From positions 124,001 to 188,000 of the forward strand of contig NZ_JANKBZ010000016.1 in NCBI RefSeq assembly GCF_024623785.1: a DNA stretch of 64,000 bases, read 5' to 3'. This stretch comes from Archangium lipolyticum. Its GTDB lineage: Bacteria; Myxococcota; Myxococcia; Myxococcales; Myxococcaceae. Shown here piece by piece: positions 56,645 to 64,000 of the stretch. Within the stretch, counting starts at the first letter, position 1, and each line of letters opens with the position of its first letter. A program made the translations under genes and the position numbers. The notes beneath the pieces are model-generated. The model saw only the letters and a program-made list of their open reading frames with translations, was not told the DNA's origin and searched no databases.

Positions 56645-57822
56645 AGGTGATGGAGCGCTTCACGGGAGGGAGGGTGCCGATGCTGGCCGCGGCGGCGGTG
56701 GGCGCCGTGGGGCTGGCGGTGACGGGGTGGGGCTTCGCGGTGGACACGAGGAGGGCGTTCTTCGGGTACCTGTTCGCCTTCGCGTACTGGGCGGGGCTGG
56801 GGGTGGCGTCGCTGGTGTTGCTGGGGACGTGGCAGGCGTCGAAGGCGCGGTGGCCGGTGGTGCTGCGGCGCATGCTGGAGACGATGGCGGGGACGCTGCC
56901 GCTGTTCGCGGTGCTCTTCGTTCCCCTGCTGGCGGGGGCCAGCCACCTGTACCCGTGGATGGATCCGCACCTGGCGCTGCCGGAGAGGGAGCTGAAGAAG
57001 CTGGAGCACAAGCGGGCGTTCCTGAACCTGCCGTTCTGGGCGGTGCGCTCGGCGGTGTACTTCGGGGTGTGGATCGCCGCGAGCGAGCTGTTGCTGCGCT
57101 GGTCGCGGAAGCAGGACGAGACGGGGGAGTTGCGGCTGACGAAGTGGCAGAGGTGGCTGGGGGCGGGGGCGCTGCCGGTGGTGGGGCTGGCGATGTCGTT
57201 CGCGTCGTTGGACTGGCTGATGTCGCTGGAGCCGCTGTTCGTCTCGACGGTGTATGGGTTGTATTGGTTCGCGGGGGCGTTCGTGGGGGTGGTGGCGATG
57301 CTGACGCTGGCGACGACGCTGGCGCGGGGGCCGAACCTGTATGGGGAGCTGGTCAATGACTCGCACCGTGCGAGCCTGGGGAAGTTCCTGCTCGCGTTCA
57401 GCGTGTTCTGGGCCTACATGGCGTACAGCCAGTTCTTCCTGATCTGGATCGCGGATCTGCCGCACGAGGTGCCCTGGTACATCCTGCGAGCGAGGGGGGC
57501 GTGGGAGCCGGTGGCGCTGTTCATCGTGAACGCGCGCTTCACGGTGCCGTTCCTGGTGTTGCTGTCGAGGCCCTTCAAGAGACACCGGCGGACGCTGGGG
57601 GTGATGGCGGGGTGGCTGTTGTTGGGGCACGTGGTGGACACGTGGTGGCTGGTGATTCCGGTGGTGAGCCCGGGGGAGGTGCGGGTGCACTGGGCGGACG
57701 TATCGGCGTGGCTGGGAGTGGGAGGAGCGGCGGTGGCCTTCACGCTGTGGAGGCTGCGAGGGTACGCGACGGTGCCGGTGGGGGACCCCTACCTGCACGA
57801 ATCCCTGGGGTACGACGAATGA
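56641..57822 (+). CDS. actF: Alternative complex III subunit ActF (NrfD-like)
   Basis: 393 residues from GTG 56641 in a GTGA overlap with actE. About ten membrane helices with the family segments ASHLYPWMDPHLAL, FLNLPFWAVRSAVYFG, AMSFASLDWLMSLEPLF and AYMAYSQFFLIWIADLPHE. It is the second NrfD-type subunit and pairs with ActC. Confidence 0.94.
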   Translation: MKVMERFTGGRVPMLAAAAVGAVGLAVTGWGFAVDTRRAFFGYLFAFAYWAGLGVASLVLLGTWQASKARWPVVLRRMLETMAGTLPLFAVLFVPLLAGASHLYPWMDPHLALPERELKKLEHKRAFLNLPFWAVRSAVYFGVWIAASELLLRWSRKQDETGELRLTKWQRWLGAGALPVVGLAMSFASLDWLMSLEPLFVSTVYGLYWFAGAFVGVVAMLTLATTLARGPNLYGELVNDSHRASLGKFLLAFSVFWAYMAYSQFFLIWIADLPHEVPWYILRARGAWEPVALFIVNARFTVPFLVLLSRPFKRHRRTLGVMAGWLLLGHVVDTWWLVIPVVSPGEVRVHWADVSAWLGVGGAAVAFTLWRLRGYATVPVGDPYLHESLGYDE

Positions 57823-58217
57823 GCACCGGGGACGAGTCCAAGGTGGAGTGGGAGACGCCGCCGCGAGCGAGGGACGCGGTGAGCGGGAGGCTCATCAGCG
57901 GGGTGATCGCGGGAGCGTTCATCCTCTTCACGTTCTTCGTGGTGAGCGCGTGGGCGCAGTTGCAGGAGCGCGGGAAGAACCTGAACCCGGCGGGCCCATC
58001 GGAGCCCCCGGAGCTGGGCAGGGCGGAGATCAACATCGTCAACACGGGGCTGTTCCAGCTGGACACGCGGGCCTACGAGGAGACGAACGAGCAGCGGCGG
58101 AAGCTGCACGAATACGGGTGGGTGGATCGTGACGGGGGGGTGGTGCACATCCCGATCGATCGGGCGATCGAGCGAGTGGTGGGCGAGCAGCAGCGGCGGG
58201 ACGGAGGCGGGAGATGA
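57819..58217 (+). CDS. Single-pass membrane protein between actF and coxB
   Basis: 132 residues, overlapping actF by 4 bp. One membrane helix (LISGVIAGAFILFTFFVVSA, about 25-44) and a periplasmic domain with NIVNTGLFQLDTRAYEETNE and VHIPIDRAIERVV. A gene of this sort bridges ActF and the oxidase in other organisms with this operon, and it may hold the two complexes together. I have no established name for it. Confidence 0.75.
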   Translation: MSTGDESKVEWETPPRARDAVSGRLISGVIAGAFILFTFFVVSAWAQLQERGKNLNPAGPSEPPELGRAEINIVNTGLFQLDTRAYEETNEQRRKLHEYGWVDRDGGVVHIPIDRAIERVVGEQQRRDGGGR

Positions 58218-59389
58218 ACGGGGGAGACACCGCCCACGCGGGCACGGAGAGCACGGACAGCGGGGTGCTGGAGGAACTCTTCCGCAAGAGCCTGTTCCTG
58301 CCGGAGCAGGCGTCGAGCATCGCGAAGGACGTGGACCACCTGCACTACGCGATCATCACGGCGGCGCTGGTGATGGCGGCGCTGATCTTCGGGTTCGCGG
58401 CGTACTGCCTCATCCGGTTCCGGAGACGTTCGGAGACGGACGTGACGCCGAGGGTGCAGGGGACGCTGGGGTGGGAGTTGCTGTTCGTGGGGGTACCGCT
58501 GACGACGTTCCTGGTGTGGTTCTACATCGGGTACCACGACTTCATCCGGATGCAGACGCCGCCGCCGGAGGCGATGGACGTGTACGTGGTGGCGAAGCAG
58601 TGGATGTGGAAGTTCACGTATCCGGAGGGGCCCAACGCCATCGGGGTGTTGAGGGTGCCGGTGGGGAAGCCGGTGAGGCTGCTGCTGACGAGCAGGGACG
58701 TCATCCACTCGTTCTACGTGCCGGCATTTCGCATCAAACAGGACGCGATACCTGGGGCGTATACGCAGACCTGGTTCGAGGTGACGAAGCCAGGGAGCTA
58801 CCGGGTGATGTGCGCGGAGTACTGCGGGCTGAAGCACTCGGAGATGTGGGCGGAGGTCGTGGCGCTCTCGGAGGCGGACTGGGACGCGTGGATGAAGGAG
58901 CAGAGGAAGGGCCTGGTGGCGCTGAAGGACGCGAGCCCGAGCGGACCGGAGCGTGAGGAGTCGGGAATCCCGGCGCGGCGGGCGGCGAGGTACGACGCAC
59001 AGGAGCCGCACGGGGAGCTGATGTACGCGGAGAGGGGGACGCTGCCGGAGAGGGGTGAGCGATTGGCGGCGGAGCGGGGGTGCCTGAAGTGCCACTCAGT
59101 GGATGGGACGGCGCACATCGGGCCCACGTGGCTGGACCTGTACGGGAGGCGGGAGCGGCTGACGACGGGGGAGACGGTGGTGGCGGACGAGGCGTACCTG
59201 ACCGAGTCGATGATGAAGCCGCAGGACCGGCTGGTGGAGGGGTTCGAGCCGGTGATGCCGTCGTATCAGGGGCAGCTGGGGGCGGCGGAGGTGGCGGCGC
59301 TGCTCGAGTACATCAAGACGTTGAGAAGCGCGCGGCTGGAGAACACCCGTTCGGAGGGGCCCGTGTATGAACCTGGCGGCGGGAAGTAA
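58214..59389 (+). CDS. coxB: Cytochrome c oxidase subunit II with fused cytochrome c
   Basis: 391 residues. Two N-terminal membrane helices precede the cupredoxin domain with the CuA site: WMWKFTYPEG, SRDVIHSFYVPAFRIKQDAI and CAEYCGLKHSEM (about residues 199-210). A cytochrome c domain (about 270-390) with CLKCH (about 290) is fused at the C-terminus, making this a caa3-type subunit that can accept electrons directly from ActA/ActE. It overlaps the orf upstream and coxA downstream. Confidence 0.95.
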   Translation: MNGGDTAHAGTESTDSGVLEELFRKSLFLPEQASSIAKDVDHLHYAIITAALVMAALIFGFAAYCLIRFRRRSETDVTPRVQGTLGWELLFVGVPLTTFLVWFYIGYHDFIRMQTPPPEAMDVYVVAKQWMWKFTYPEGPNAIGVLRVPVGKPVRLLLTSRDVIHSFYVPAFRIKQDAIPGAYTQTWFEVTKPGSYRVMCAEYCGLKHSEMWAEVVALSEADWDAWMKEQRKGLVALKDASPSGPEREESGIPARRAARYDAQEPHGELMYAERGTLPERGERLAAERGCLKCHSVDGTAHIGPTWLDLYGRRERLTTGETVVADEAYLTESMMKPQDRLVEGFEPVMPSYQGQLGAAEVAALLEYIKTLRSARLENTRSEGPVYEPGGGK

Positions 59390-60989
59390 TCAACCGGCGA
59401 TCACCTATCTCAACCATGAGACGACGGTGAGGTCGTGGCTGCTGACGCGCGACCACAAGCGCATCGGGGTGATGTTCCTGGTGGGGGTGATCTTCGCGTT
59501 GCTGCTGGGCGGCATCTTCGCGATGGCGCTGCGGATTGAGTTGCTGACCCCGGGGCCGACGGTGATGGCCCCGATGACGTACAACCGGATGTTCACCCTG
59601 CACGGGGTGACGATGGTGTGGCTGTTCATGATTCCGGCGATTCCCTCGGCGTTCGGCAACTTCGTATTGCCGATCATGCTGGGGGCGAAGGACGTGGCAT
59701 TCCCGAGGCTGAACCTGGCGTCGTTCTACATCTACCTGGCGGGATCTCTGCTGACGGTGTTCGGGATGCTGTGGAGCGGAGCGGACACGGGGTGGACGTT
59801 CTACACGCCGTACAGCACGGTCTCACCGACGACGGTGACACCCATCTTGATGGGGGTGTTCATCATCGGGTTCTCGACGATCATCACGGGGCTGAACTTC
59901 ATCACGACGGTGCACACGCTGAGGGCGCCGGGGATGCACTGGACGCGGATACCGCTGTTCGTGTGGACGATCTACGGCACGTCGGTGATCCAGGTGGTGG
60001 CGACGCCGGTGTTGGGGATGGTGTTGCTGCTGGTGGCGGCGGAGCGGGTGCTGGGGATGGGGATCTTCGACCCGTCGCGAGGGGGAGATCCGGTGCTGTT
60101 CCAGCACATGTTCTGGTTCTACTCACACCCGGCGGTCTACATCATGGTGTTGCCGGCGATGGGGGTGATCACCGAGGTGGTGTGTGCGTACAGCCGGAAG
60201 AACATCTTTGGCTACAAGATGGTGGCGGCGAGCACGTTTGGGATTGCGTTCGTGGGGTTCTTCACGTGGGGGCACCACATGTTCGTGTCGGGCCAGTCGA
60301 CGTTCGGGTCCGGGGTGTTCGGGGTGCTGAGCATGCTGGTGGCGATCTTCACGGCGATCAAGATCTTCAACTGGGTGGCGACGCTGTATGGGGGGTCGAT
60401 CGATCTGAAGGTGCCATTGCTGTACGTGTTGGGGTTCATCTTCCTTTTGATGTTTGGAGGGATGACGGGGGTAGCGGTGGCGACGACGTCGTTGGACGTG
60501 CACTGGCACGACACGTACTTCGTGGTGGCGCACTTCCACTACATCATGGTGGGGGCGGTGCTGATGGCGTTCCTTGCGGCGCTGCACTACTGGTGGCCGA
60601 AGATGTTCGGGAGGCTGTATCCGGAGCGTTGGTCGTTCCTGGCGGCGATGACGATCATCTTCGGGTTCATCGTGACGTTCCTGCCGCAGTTCCTGTTGGG
60701 GAACATGGGGATGCCGCGGAGGTACTACGAGTACCCGAGGGAGATGCAGTGGCTGCACGTGCTGAGCACTGCGGGGGCGTCGTTGTTGGCGTTCGGGTTC
60801 GGGCTGATCGCCATCTACCTGCTGTGGTCGCTGAGGTACGGGGCGGAGGCGCCGGTGAACGCATGGGGTTCGAGGGGGTACGAGTGGTACAGCGGGTCTC
60901 CCCCGGTGCCGCACAACTTCACGGAGGCGCCGAGGTTCGAGCGGGAGGTGCACGACTACACGGTAGCGGAGGTGCCGCGTGTCTACTGA
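59367..60989 (+). CDS. coxA: Cytochrome c oxidase subunit I
   Basis: 540 residues, starting 23 bp before the coxB stop. Twelve-helix haem-copper oxidase catalytic subunit: HGVTMVW with a haem a ligand His, HPAVYIMVLPAMG with the CuB His and Tyr of the His-Tyr crosslink, FFTWGHHMFV with two more CuB His, and DTYFVVAHFHYIM with the haem ligands. The D-channel position reads YSHPAVY, with Tyr-Ser in place of the Glu of A1 oxidases, so it is an A2-type enzyme. Confidence 0.97.
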   Translation: MNLAAGSNQPAITYLNHETTVRSWLLTRDHKRIGVMFLVGVIFALLLGGIFAMALRIELLTPGPTVMAPMTYNRMFTLHGVTMVWLFMIPAIPSAFGNFVLPIMLGAKDVAFPRLNLASFYIYLAGSLLTVFGMLWSGADTGWTFYTPYSTVSPTTVTPILMGVFIIGFSTIITGLNFITTVHTLRAPGMHWTRIPLFVWTIYGTSVIQVVATPVLGMVLLLVAAERVLGMGIFDPSRGGDPVLFQHMFWFYSHPAVYIMVLPAMGVITEVVCAYSRKNIFGYKMVAASTFGIAFVGFFTWGHHMFVSGQSTFGSGVFGVLSMLVAIFTAIKIFNWVATLYGGSIDLKVPLLYVLGFIFLLMFGGMTGVAVATTSLDVHWHDTYFVVAHFHYIMVGAVLMAFLAALHYWWPKMFGRLYPERWSFLAAMTIIFGFIVTFLPQFLLGNMGMPRRYYEYPREMQWLHVLSTAGASLLAFGFGLIAIYLLWSLRYGAEAPVNAWGSRGYEWYSGSPPVPHNFTEAPRFEREVHDYTVAEVPRVY

Positions 60990-61617
60990 GAGCTCACCGT
61001 GGGAGGAGCATTTCGGGAGCAGGGAGAACCAGAGCCAGGCGGCGCAGCTGGGGATGTGGATCTTCCTGGGTTCGGAGGTGTTGCTGTTCACGAACCTGTT
61101 CGTTGGGTACGCGGTGTACCGGTACTACTACCCGGAGGTGTTCGTCGAGGCGAGCAAGCACCTGAAGGCGGACTGGGCGATGGTGCAGACGCTGTTGTTG
61201 GTGACGAGCAGCCTGTTCGTGGTGTTGGCGGTGCACGCCATCCGGCAGGGGAGACAATTACAGACGGTGCTGGTGTTGGTATTGGCGATCGGGATGGGGC
61301 TGGGGTTCCTGGGGATCAAGGGGTGGGAGTACTGGGAGCACTGGAAGGAGGGGGCGCTGCCAGGGGAGTACTACCGGCTGGCGGAAGTGCCGGAGCGAGG
61401 GGGGAGCCTGTTCTTCACGTTGTATTTCCTGCTCACGGGGCTGCACGCGATCCACATGTTGGTGGCGCTGGGGCTGTTGGGGTGGCTGGTGTGGGGAGCG
61501 CTGACAGGGAAATACACAGCCGAGTACCACATCCCGGTGGAGGTAGGAGGGCTGTACTGGCACCTGGTGGACATCTTCTGGCTGTTCATCTTCCCACTGC
61601 TGTACCTGGTGGAGTGA
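60979..61617 (+). CDS. coxC: Cytochrome c oxidase subunit III
   Basis: 212 residues from a GTG that overlaps coxA by 11 bp. Five to six hydrophobic helices with the family pattern QLGMWIFLGSEVLLFTNLFV, GLHAIHMLVALGLLG and GLYWHLVDIFWLFIFPLLYL. The helices stabilise subunit I. Confidence 0.94.
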   Translation: MSTESSPWEEHFGSRENQSQAAQLGMWIFLGSEVLLFTNLFVGYAVYRYYYPEVFVEASKHLKADWAMVQTLLLVTSSLFVVLAVHAIRQGRQLQTVLVLVLAIGMGLGFLGIKGWEYWEHWKEGALPGEYYRLAEVPERGGSLFFTLYFLLTGLHAIHMLVALGLLGWLVWGALTGKYTAEYHIPVEVGGLYWHLVDIFWLFIFPLLYLVE

Positions 61618-61626
61618 GGGGGGAGC

Positions 61627-62016
61627 ATGGCGGAGGAGAAGAAGAAGTCCGCGTGGGGTTACGTGGTGGTGTGGGGAGCGCTGACGGTACTGACAGTGGC
61701 GACGTGGGTATTGGGGACGAAGCTGAAGCTGGGAGCGTTCTCGTTGCCGGTGGCGTTGGGGTTGGCGGTGATGAAGACGGTGCTGGTGGCGATGTTCTTC
61801 ATGCACCTGGTGGAGCAGCCGGGGGCGAGGAGGGTGGTGTTGCCAGTATCAGCGGTGTTCCTGTGCCTGCTCTTGGGAGTGACGTTGTTGGAGGTGATGA
61901 CGAGGATCCGGATGTCGAGACCGGACGGAATCGAGGAGGAGCTGGAGCCGAGGAGGCCGGAGTCGACGAGGACGGCACCACCGGGGAGCGGGTCCAAGCG
62001 CTTGATGGGGAACTGA
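61627..62016 (+). CDS. coxD: Cytochrome c oxidase subunit IV (prokaryotic type)
   Basis: 129 residues. Three hydrophobic helices (about 10-30, 38-60 and 74-94) with WGALTVLTVATWVLG and the MKTVLVAMFFMHL motif of the family. The tail is charged. It ends the respiratory operon; the REP-like dyad follows 30 bp later. Confidence 0.88.
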   Translation: MAEEKKKSAWGYVVVWGALTVLTVATWVLGTKLKLGAFSLPVALGLAVMKTVLVAMFFMHLVEQPGARRVVLPVSAVFLCLLLGVTLLEVMTRIRMSRPDGIEEELEPRRPESTRTAPPGSGSKRLMGN

Positions 62017-62046
62017 GTCACCAGGAACAACAAGAGGAACACCCAC

Positions 62047-62146
62047 CCCTCTCCCATCGGGAGAGGGACGGGGTGAGGGTATCGAGGACCGCGAGTTGAA
62101 CCCGTGTATGCCCCCTCTCCCTCTGGGAGAGGGCTGGGGTGAGGGT
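62047..62146 (+). repeat. REP-like dyad, copies 8 and 9
   Basis: Units at 62047-62080 and 62113-62146, starts 66 bp apart, with spacer GACCGCGAGTTGAACCCGTG nearly identical to that of the dyad at 19199-19300. It probably ends the act-cox transcript and abuts a gene fragment on the other strand. Confidence 0.85.
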
Positions 62147-62360
62147 CTACCGCTGGTAGATCTTCACCCAATCGACATACATCTTCACGGGGCCGCCCAG
62201 GGTGATCTTGAAGGCATCGAGTTGGATGCAGAGGTGGTGGGCGACAAGGGTGGCCTGCCAGGTCTTCCAGTCCAGAAGGTCCTTCTCGAAGCTGCCGTTG
62301 GCGAGCAGGTTGGGGCCCGTGGCGGCCGCGGTGAGGGAGGCGGGCACGTCAGCCGGGCCC
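62147..62360 (-). pseudogene. 3' fragment of a secreted glycan-binding or glycosidase gene
   Basis: About 70 residues remain: NLLANGSFEKDLLDWKTW looks like the start of a carbohydrate-binding (CBM4/9 or GH16-type) domain, and the end GGPVKMYVDWVKIYQR is the usual close of GH16 glucanases. The catalytic part and any start are missing, and the fragment is cut off by the toxin remnant on the opposite strand near 62360. Confidence 0.5.
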
Positions 62361-62367
62361 TCCTGCA

Positions 62368-62574
62368 TGGGGCCACAGCCACACGGGAGATCCGCTCGAG
62401 GTGCGTGCCGTCTATGACTTCAAGTTCCGGTGTGTGGACTTCGACAAGCCTCCCGAATGGAGGGAGTACCCTCCGGGACACCGCTACGAGGGTGAACTCC
62501 AAGGCGATATCTACAAGGAAGCCTTCGTGCCCGAAGTCCACCCCATCGGTCCGCGGAAGGGAGCCTGCTGGTGA
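62368..62574 (+). pseudogene. 3' fragment of a polymorphic toxin gene
   Basis: Frame 1 read to TGA 62572-62574 gives about 69 residues: EVRAVYDFKFRCVDFDKPPE, then YPPGHRYEGELQGDIYKEAF. It looks like the C-terminal end of myxobacterial toxin proteins, which typically has YDFKF-C-KPP-W-YPPGH. There is no start codon or signal; the 5' part has been lost at a junction near 62360. The following immunity gene overlaps its stop by 4 bp. Confidence 0.6.
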
Positions 62575-63488
62575 GCGAGCGTTACCCGAAAATCCGCCTT
62601 CGTACGGAGTTCGGCGGCTATCTGGTGCATGAGGGATTGCGGCTGGACTTCTACATGCGCCGGCGGCACACGGAGATGGCACGGGCGGTGATGCGCTCGC
62701 TGGATGCCTACCTGGACGCGGTGGGTTCGGAGAATCTCGGCTTCTACGTGGATGACGAAGGGGACTTTCAGTTACTCGATGCGGAGGGCTGGGCACTCAC
62801 ACGGCGCAAGCTGCTGGAGGCACGTTGGCCGCGAGTCATCCTGGGAGAAGCCAGGGAGGTGGGCCCACAGAGGTACCACTTCGAGTACTACGGCAGACGG
62901 CTCGACGACCCTACCTGGAGAAGGTCGGAGAAGTATGCATGCGTGGCATCGTTCTGGCTGTCCACGGAGTACCTGGAGGAGCAGGGACCCGGGCGGGTGC
63001 GAGCGCTGGCGTTGGAGCTGGCGGCCCCTCTGCCCTTCTGCTCCGGCAACGCAGGACTGGCTTTCCTGGGTTTGAACGATGCAGTGGGGGTGACGAAGGA
63101 GATTCAGGACCGGTGCTTCCGCTACCCGGGCATGGACATTCCCGACGTGGCGCTCTACTCGTACAACATCGGCACACGGGTGCGAGGCCCCTCGTGGCTG
63201 ACGTTCCTGGGCCAGCCCGTGTTGGGAGAGCTGGGAGGTGCTGCGGCGTTGCGCGCGCGGCTGCGCTCACCGGACACCACGGTGCAGGAATTGGACGGTG
63301 AGCGAGCGGTGGTGACGCTGGGGGAGTGGCCGGAAGCGGGAGATACCGAGCAGGGCCGAACACTGCCCGCCTATCGAGAGCTGGCGCGAGTGCTGGAGCC
63401 CTGGCTCTACGAGGGGCCCCTGCCCGAGAGCCAATTCCGCCCGGAGGACAGGCGCCGCTGGGAGCGCCGGTTCCTTGACGGACTGTGA
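62571..63488 (+). CDS. DUF3396 (TsiV3-like) immunity protein
   Basis: 305 residues from GTG 62571, coupled to the toxin fragment. The N-terminal RLDFYMRRRHTEMARAVMRS and the middle CSGNAGLAFLGLNDAVGV match DUF3396-type immunity proteins, whose best-known relative is TsiV3. The C-terminal GTRVRGPSWLTFLGQPVLGE is also characteristic. The toxin it once faced is truncated, so this is now an orphan that could still protect from incoming toxin. Confidence 0.8.
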   Translation: MSERYPKIRLRTEFGGYLVHEGLRLDFYMRRRHTEMARAVMRSLDAYLDAVGSENLGFYVDDEGDFQLLDAEGWALTRRKLLEARWPRVILGEAREVGPQRYHFEYYGRRLDDPTWRRSEKYACVASFWLSTEYLEEQGPGRVRALALELAAPLPFCSGNAGLAFLGLNDAVGVTKEIQDRCFRYPGMDIPDVALYSYNIGTRVRGPSWLTFLGQPVLGELGGAAALRARLRSPDTTVQELDGERAVVTLGEWPEAGDTEQGRTLPAYRELARVLEPWLYEGPLPESQFRPEDRRRWERRFLDGL

Positions 63489-63552
63489 TGGCTTTGGAGG
63501 AGCAGCACCGTAGAATGCGGGTGCCGCCCAGTGGGTGCCAAAAGGAGTGGAG

Positions 63553-64000
63553 ATGCCGGACCGGTTCATGCGCCGCCTGGAATTGCTGCTTGCTGGCTGT
63601 CTGCTGCTCGGGGCCTGTGCGGGCAGGCCTGTCCGAGGTGTTCCGAGTCACTACGCCCAGGACTCACTGAGTGCCCGGTGCAGGGTGAATCCCGTCTACT
63701 GCGCCACCGCGACAGGGCGGGAGGTCGCCACCGGGCCGGTGCAGACGGTGGGAACGGCCGTGGCGTCCACGGGCGTGGTGGTGGCGGCACTGGACGAGGC
63801 GACGAAACCCTCCATCAAGAGCGCACTGGAGCAATGCGCGGACATGGCTCGCACGGAGGTGCTGCTGAGCCACTCGGGGACCTTCGAGGGACTGGTGCCC
63901 AACGCGAGAGAGTGCAAGCAGATGACGGTGGACGCGAAGGGGCGGAGCGTGACGTGGGCCATGAGGCTCGGACTGGAGATGCACGAGGCGGCCATGAAGT
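63553..64000 (+). CDS. 5' end of a Sit-type toxin lipoprotein (partial, runs off the window)
   Basis: ATG 63553 has AAAGGAG 5 nt upstream. The signal MPDRFMRRLELLLAGCLLLG ends in lipobox LLGAC. The frame is then open to base 64000 (149 residues so far): SHYAQDSLSARCRVNPVYCA, a Val/Thr/Gly-rich hydrophobic stretch, then MARTEVLLSHSGTFEG and RECKQMTVDAKGRSVTWAMR. This resembles the conserved N-terminal part of SitA5/6-class toxin lipoproteins. The toxic C-terminus lies beyond the window. Family recalled from memory. Confidence 0.6.
   Translation, partial: MPDRFMRRLELLLAGCLLLGACAGRPVRGVPSHYAQDSLSARCRVNPVYCATATGREVATGPVQTVGTAVASTGVVVAALDEATKPSIKSALEQCADMARTEVLLSHSGTFEGLVPNARECKQMTVDAKGRSVTWAMRLGLEMHEAAMK

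Noticed and set aside
1-64000. tRNA or rRNA genes
   Set aside because: No cloverleaf or rRNA-like sequence was noticed, though a covariance-model search would be needed to exclude them.

Overview
The window is very GC-rich, densely coded DNA from a myxobacterium. It is most like the suborder Cystobacterineae (Archangium, Cystobacter, Stigmatella or Myxococcus relatives). The pointers are transmembrane Ser/Thr kinases paired with DUF2381-type secreted proteins, Sit-type polymorphic toxin and immunity genes, a parA-parB-bactofilin operon beside a dense array of GTTCCACGTGGAAC parS sites, and an alternative complex III-cytochrome oxidase operon. This assignment comes from gene content and motifs only; no database search was possible.

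Layout. 0-6.7 kb: a transmembrane kinase, two tandem copies of a secreted TPR-like gene, a lipoprotein with a nuclease-like C-terminus facing a possible partner, and the wreck of a toxin gene fused to its immunity gene. 6.7-9.2 kb: a multi-PAS histidine kinase. 9.8-16.4 kb: a toxin-like lipoprotein overlapping its putative immunity gene, a third copy of the TPR-like gene, and a PQQ-repeat lipoprotein. 16.6-26.1 kb: the chromosome-segregation region, with mnmG, rsmG, an unknown 633-residue protein, a 1.5-kb tract of 13 parS sites, and parA, parB, a BacM-like bactofilin and a lipoprotein. 26.4-31 kb: ergothioneine genes egtB-egtD behind a gamma-glutamyltransferase. 31.5-34.6 kb: a site-2 protease, a CBS protein, and a SUKH immunity-like protein. 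34.9-40.6 kb: secreted and envelope proteins, a sigma factor with a membrane partner, a hydrolase and a CAP-domain lipoprotein. 40.7-45.4 kb: a leftward block encoding DUF2381 protein, Ser/Thr kinase, AAA ATPase and a TOPRIM/RloB-like protein, which looks like a defence module. 45.6-49 kb: an S24-like peptidase and a metal-handling group (MerC-like protein, His-rich protein, ArsP-like permease). 49-62 kb: a lipoprotein, a holin-X-like protein and the respiratory operon actABCDEF-orf-coxBACD. 62-64 kb: gene fragments, a DUF3396 immunity gene, and the 5' end of another Sit-type toxin lipoprotein.

How it fits together. ParA and ParB with the parS tract form the origin-segregation machine, and the bactofilin in the same operon is the expected scaffold. 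ActA-F oxidises quinol and hands electrons, directly or through the CoxB cytochrome c domain, to the A2-type oxidase encoded just downstream. Toxin-immunity loci, whole and broken, recur about six times, which points to repeated turnover of kin-discrimination genes. A short hairpin-plus-tail repeat occurs nine times between genes. In three places it forms a head-to-tail dyad about 66-68 bp apart, and degenerate copies are built into the parS array.
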